From contig CABSMC010000037.1 of NCBI GenBank assembly GCA_902478715.1, forward strand, positions 1 to 23,545: a stretch of DNA of 23,545 nucleotides, in the 5' to 3' direction. The notes beneath the pieces were generated by a model that saw only the letters and a program-made list of their open reading frames with translations, was not told the origin of the DNA and did not search any database. The DNA is from an uncultured Adlercreutzia sp. (GTDB lineage: Bacteria; Actinomycetota; Coriobacteriia; Coriobacteriales; Eggerthellaceae). A program made the position numbers and the translations under genes. Below, piece by piece: positions 22,347 to 23,545 of this stretch; the stretch's first letter is position 1; each line of letters opens with the position of its first letter.

Positions 22347-23545
22347 ATGGAGTGCGGGTGCGATGGCGTGAGAGGCTCGGGGAGGGAATCGATGGGAAAG
22401 GCGATGACCAAAGACAGCGTATTCGACTCGATGCGCCGTGTTGAGGCGGCGCTCAAATTGCGCTACATGGGTATTGGGTTTGTCTGGGCGTGGCTGTATT
22501 GCACCTATGCAACGTCGGCAGTGTTTCCTTACCGAAATGGCCAGTCCATAAATTCCGATGAATCATGGCTTCTTTCGGCGGTGGCTGTCGTGCCCGGGTT
22601 TTTCGTCGGCGGTTTGCTGCTAAGCCGAAAACCGGTCGGCTGCCGCTGCTTGCGAGGGCTTGCCGTGGCGGCAGCGTTGCTTTTGGCGACGGGCACGATT
22701 ATTTCGGCTCTAGGCGCATTTGCACTGGGACTTGCATGGCTGGGAGGGGCCATGACGGGCGTGGGCTACGCCTTGCTCAGTTTGCTGTGGGCCCATGCGC
22801 TCATGGTGCTGGATGTGGAGGAGCTGGAGGTGGTAGTGCCCCTCTCATCGTTGGTTATGGTGCCGTGCGTTGTGGTGTACCCTCTGTTGGAAGGGGTTGT
22901 GGGCGTGTCGGCGACGGCATCGCTGCCGTTGCTGTCCGGCGTCCTGCTTCTACTTTGTATGCGCGAGGGAAATAAGCGTTGCGGTGCCGAAGGGGAAGCG
23001 TCGGGTGTTGGGAGGGCGTCGCTGAGCCTTCAGGATAGGGAAGCGCCGAACACCGCTACAGTTTCGTCGGGCGCCGACGCGTCCTTACCCCGATGCTTCG
23101 GGGTAGCGAAATCGTGGGGTTCCTATCTTGTCCGCGTCGCGGTCGTTCTCGTGGTGCTGTACCTCGCCATCGGATGGCAGGCCGCTTTGGCCGATGTTCG
23201 CGACGACATGCATGCGCTCATCGATCTCGATGTCTCCATGCTCTTATCCAGCCTTGCTAGCGTCGCTTTGGGCGTTGCTATCGTGTTCTTCTCTAGAAGG
23301 GTGAGCTTCGCGGGATTGTTCCGCTGGGCGGTTCCGTGCGTGATCGTAACGCTTGTGTTGCATGGGGCTTCCGGCTTGTGGGCCGGATTTGTCTCCAACG
23401 CTATCGGTGATACCCTTGATTCGGTCATTCAGGTGCTTGTGTATCTGTTTGCGATTACGCTTGCCAAGCAAGGAAAGGCGCCTGTGGCCTTGGGCGTGGG
23501 CCTGCTCAATGGCTCCGTGCAGTTAGGCGTGCTTTTCGGCAACCT
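22347..23545 (+). CDS. MFS-like membrane protein, likely LuxR-type regulator, truncated by window end
   Basis: The frame is open from ATG 22347 to the window edge (about 400 codons). About 11 hydrophobic segments are visible: LRYMGIGFVWAWLYCTY, LLSAVAVVPGFFVGGLLL, LAVAAALLLATGTIISALG, LAWLGGAMTGVGYALLSLLW and so on. A roughly 50-residue hydrophilic loop (GNKRCGAEGEASG onward) falls between the sixth and seventh, the shape of a 12-segment MFS-like domain. In Eggerthellaceae such proteins usually end in a LuxR-type helix-turn-helix and often flank exported flavin reductases; that end lies outside the window, so the regulator role is inferred from context. ATG 22347 has GGGGGA six bases upstream; ATG 22392, also with GGAGGG, is the alternative and gives a start closer to the first membrane helix. 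Confidence 0.75.
   Translation, partial: MECGCDGVRGSGRESMGKAMTKDSVFDSMRRVEAALKLRYMGIGFVWAWLYCTYATSAVFPYRNGQSINSDESWLLSAVAVVPGFFVGGLLLSRKPVGCRCLRGLAVAAALLLATGTIISALGAFALGLAWLGGAMTGVGYALLSLLWAHALMVLDVEELEVVVPLSSLVMVPCVVVYPLLEGVVGVSATASLPLLSGVLLLLCMREGNKRCGAEGEASGVGRASLSLQDREAPNTATVSSGADASLPRCFGVAKSWGSYLVRVAVVLVVLYLAIGWQAALADVRDDMHALIDLDVSMLLSSLASVALGVAIVFFSRRVSFAGLFRWAVPCVIVTLVLHGASGLWAGFVSNAIGDTLDSVIQVLVYLFAITLAKQGKAPVALGVGLLNGSVQLGVLFGN

Overview
The window looks like a chromosomal segment from a gut actinobacterium of the class Coriobacteriia, most likely family Eggerthellaceae. The support is indirect. GC is high. There are two respiratory-type FAD flavoproteins, one with a Tat/lipoprotein signal, and the second is divergently transcribed from a large MFS-like membrane protein of the kind that carries a LuxR-type HTH in this family. 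The central metabolism is that of an amino-acid-using anaerobe (carbamate kinase, aspartate 4-decarboxylase, APC permease). The genus cannot be fixed from the sequence alone. Both window ends cut a gene.

Layout. 1-2.7 kb: 5' part of a GyrI-like protein (-), divergent from carbamate kinase (+), then a fused methionine sulfoxide reductase MsrA-MsrB (+). 2.7-5.7 kb: a solitary DUF2442 protein (-) preceded by three 15-bp direct repeats spaced exactly 22 bp, then aspartate 4-decarboxylase (-) and a GIY-YIG-like small protein (-). 5.7-6.7 kb: a single-domain rhodanese and adenine phosphoribosyltransferase (+). 6.8-11.3 kb: an APC amino-acid permease, a class III fructose-1,6-bisphosphatase and a stand-alone CmpB-type membrane protein (all -). 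11.4-13.8 kb: dGTPase (+), a small 2[4Fe-4S] ferredoxin (-) whose stop codon overlaps that of dGTPase, and a ZIP metal transporter (+). 13.8-18.7 kb: CoA-disulfide reductase with a C-terminal rhodanese (-), the remnant of a fumarate-reductase-like flavoprotein (+), and a cytosolic S10 serine carboxypeptidase (+). 18.7-20.4 kb: an SDR oxidoreductase and an unrecognised 150-aa protein (both -). 20.4-23.5 kb: a Tat-exported FAD reductase (-) divergent from the truncated membrane regulator (+).

Themes. Most genes are single-gene transcription units, each with its own Shine-Dalgarno and often a hairpin after the stop. Several genes bear on sulfur/thiol redox and repair (MsrAB, CoA-disulfide reductase-rhodanese, single rhodanese). 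Others serve amino-acid and carbamoyl-phosphate energy metabolism, gluconeogenesis (Fbp) and nucleotide handling (Apt, Dgt). The part closest to a specialised system is the right end: an exported flavin reductase whose active site lacks the fumarate-reductase His and Arg, paired with a divergent membrane regulator and a perfect 19-bp palindrome in the shared promoter region. The flavoprotein remnant at 15.6-17.0 kb has lost both its 5' end and about 80 internal residues, which suggests turnover of such reductases here. No CRISPR array, insertion sequence, tRNA, rRNA, phage gene or recognisable defence system was seen.
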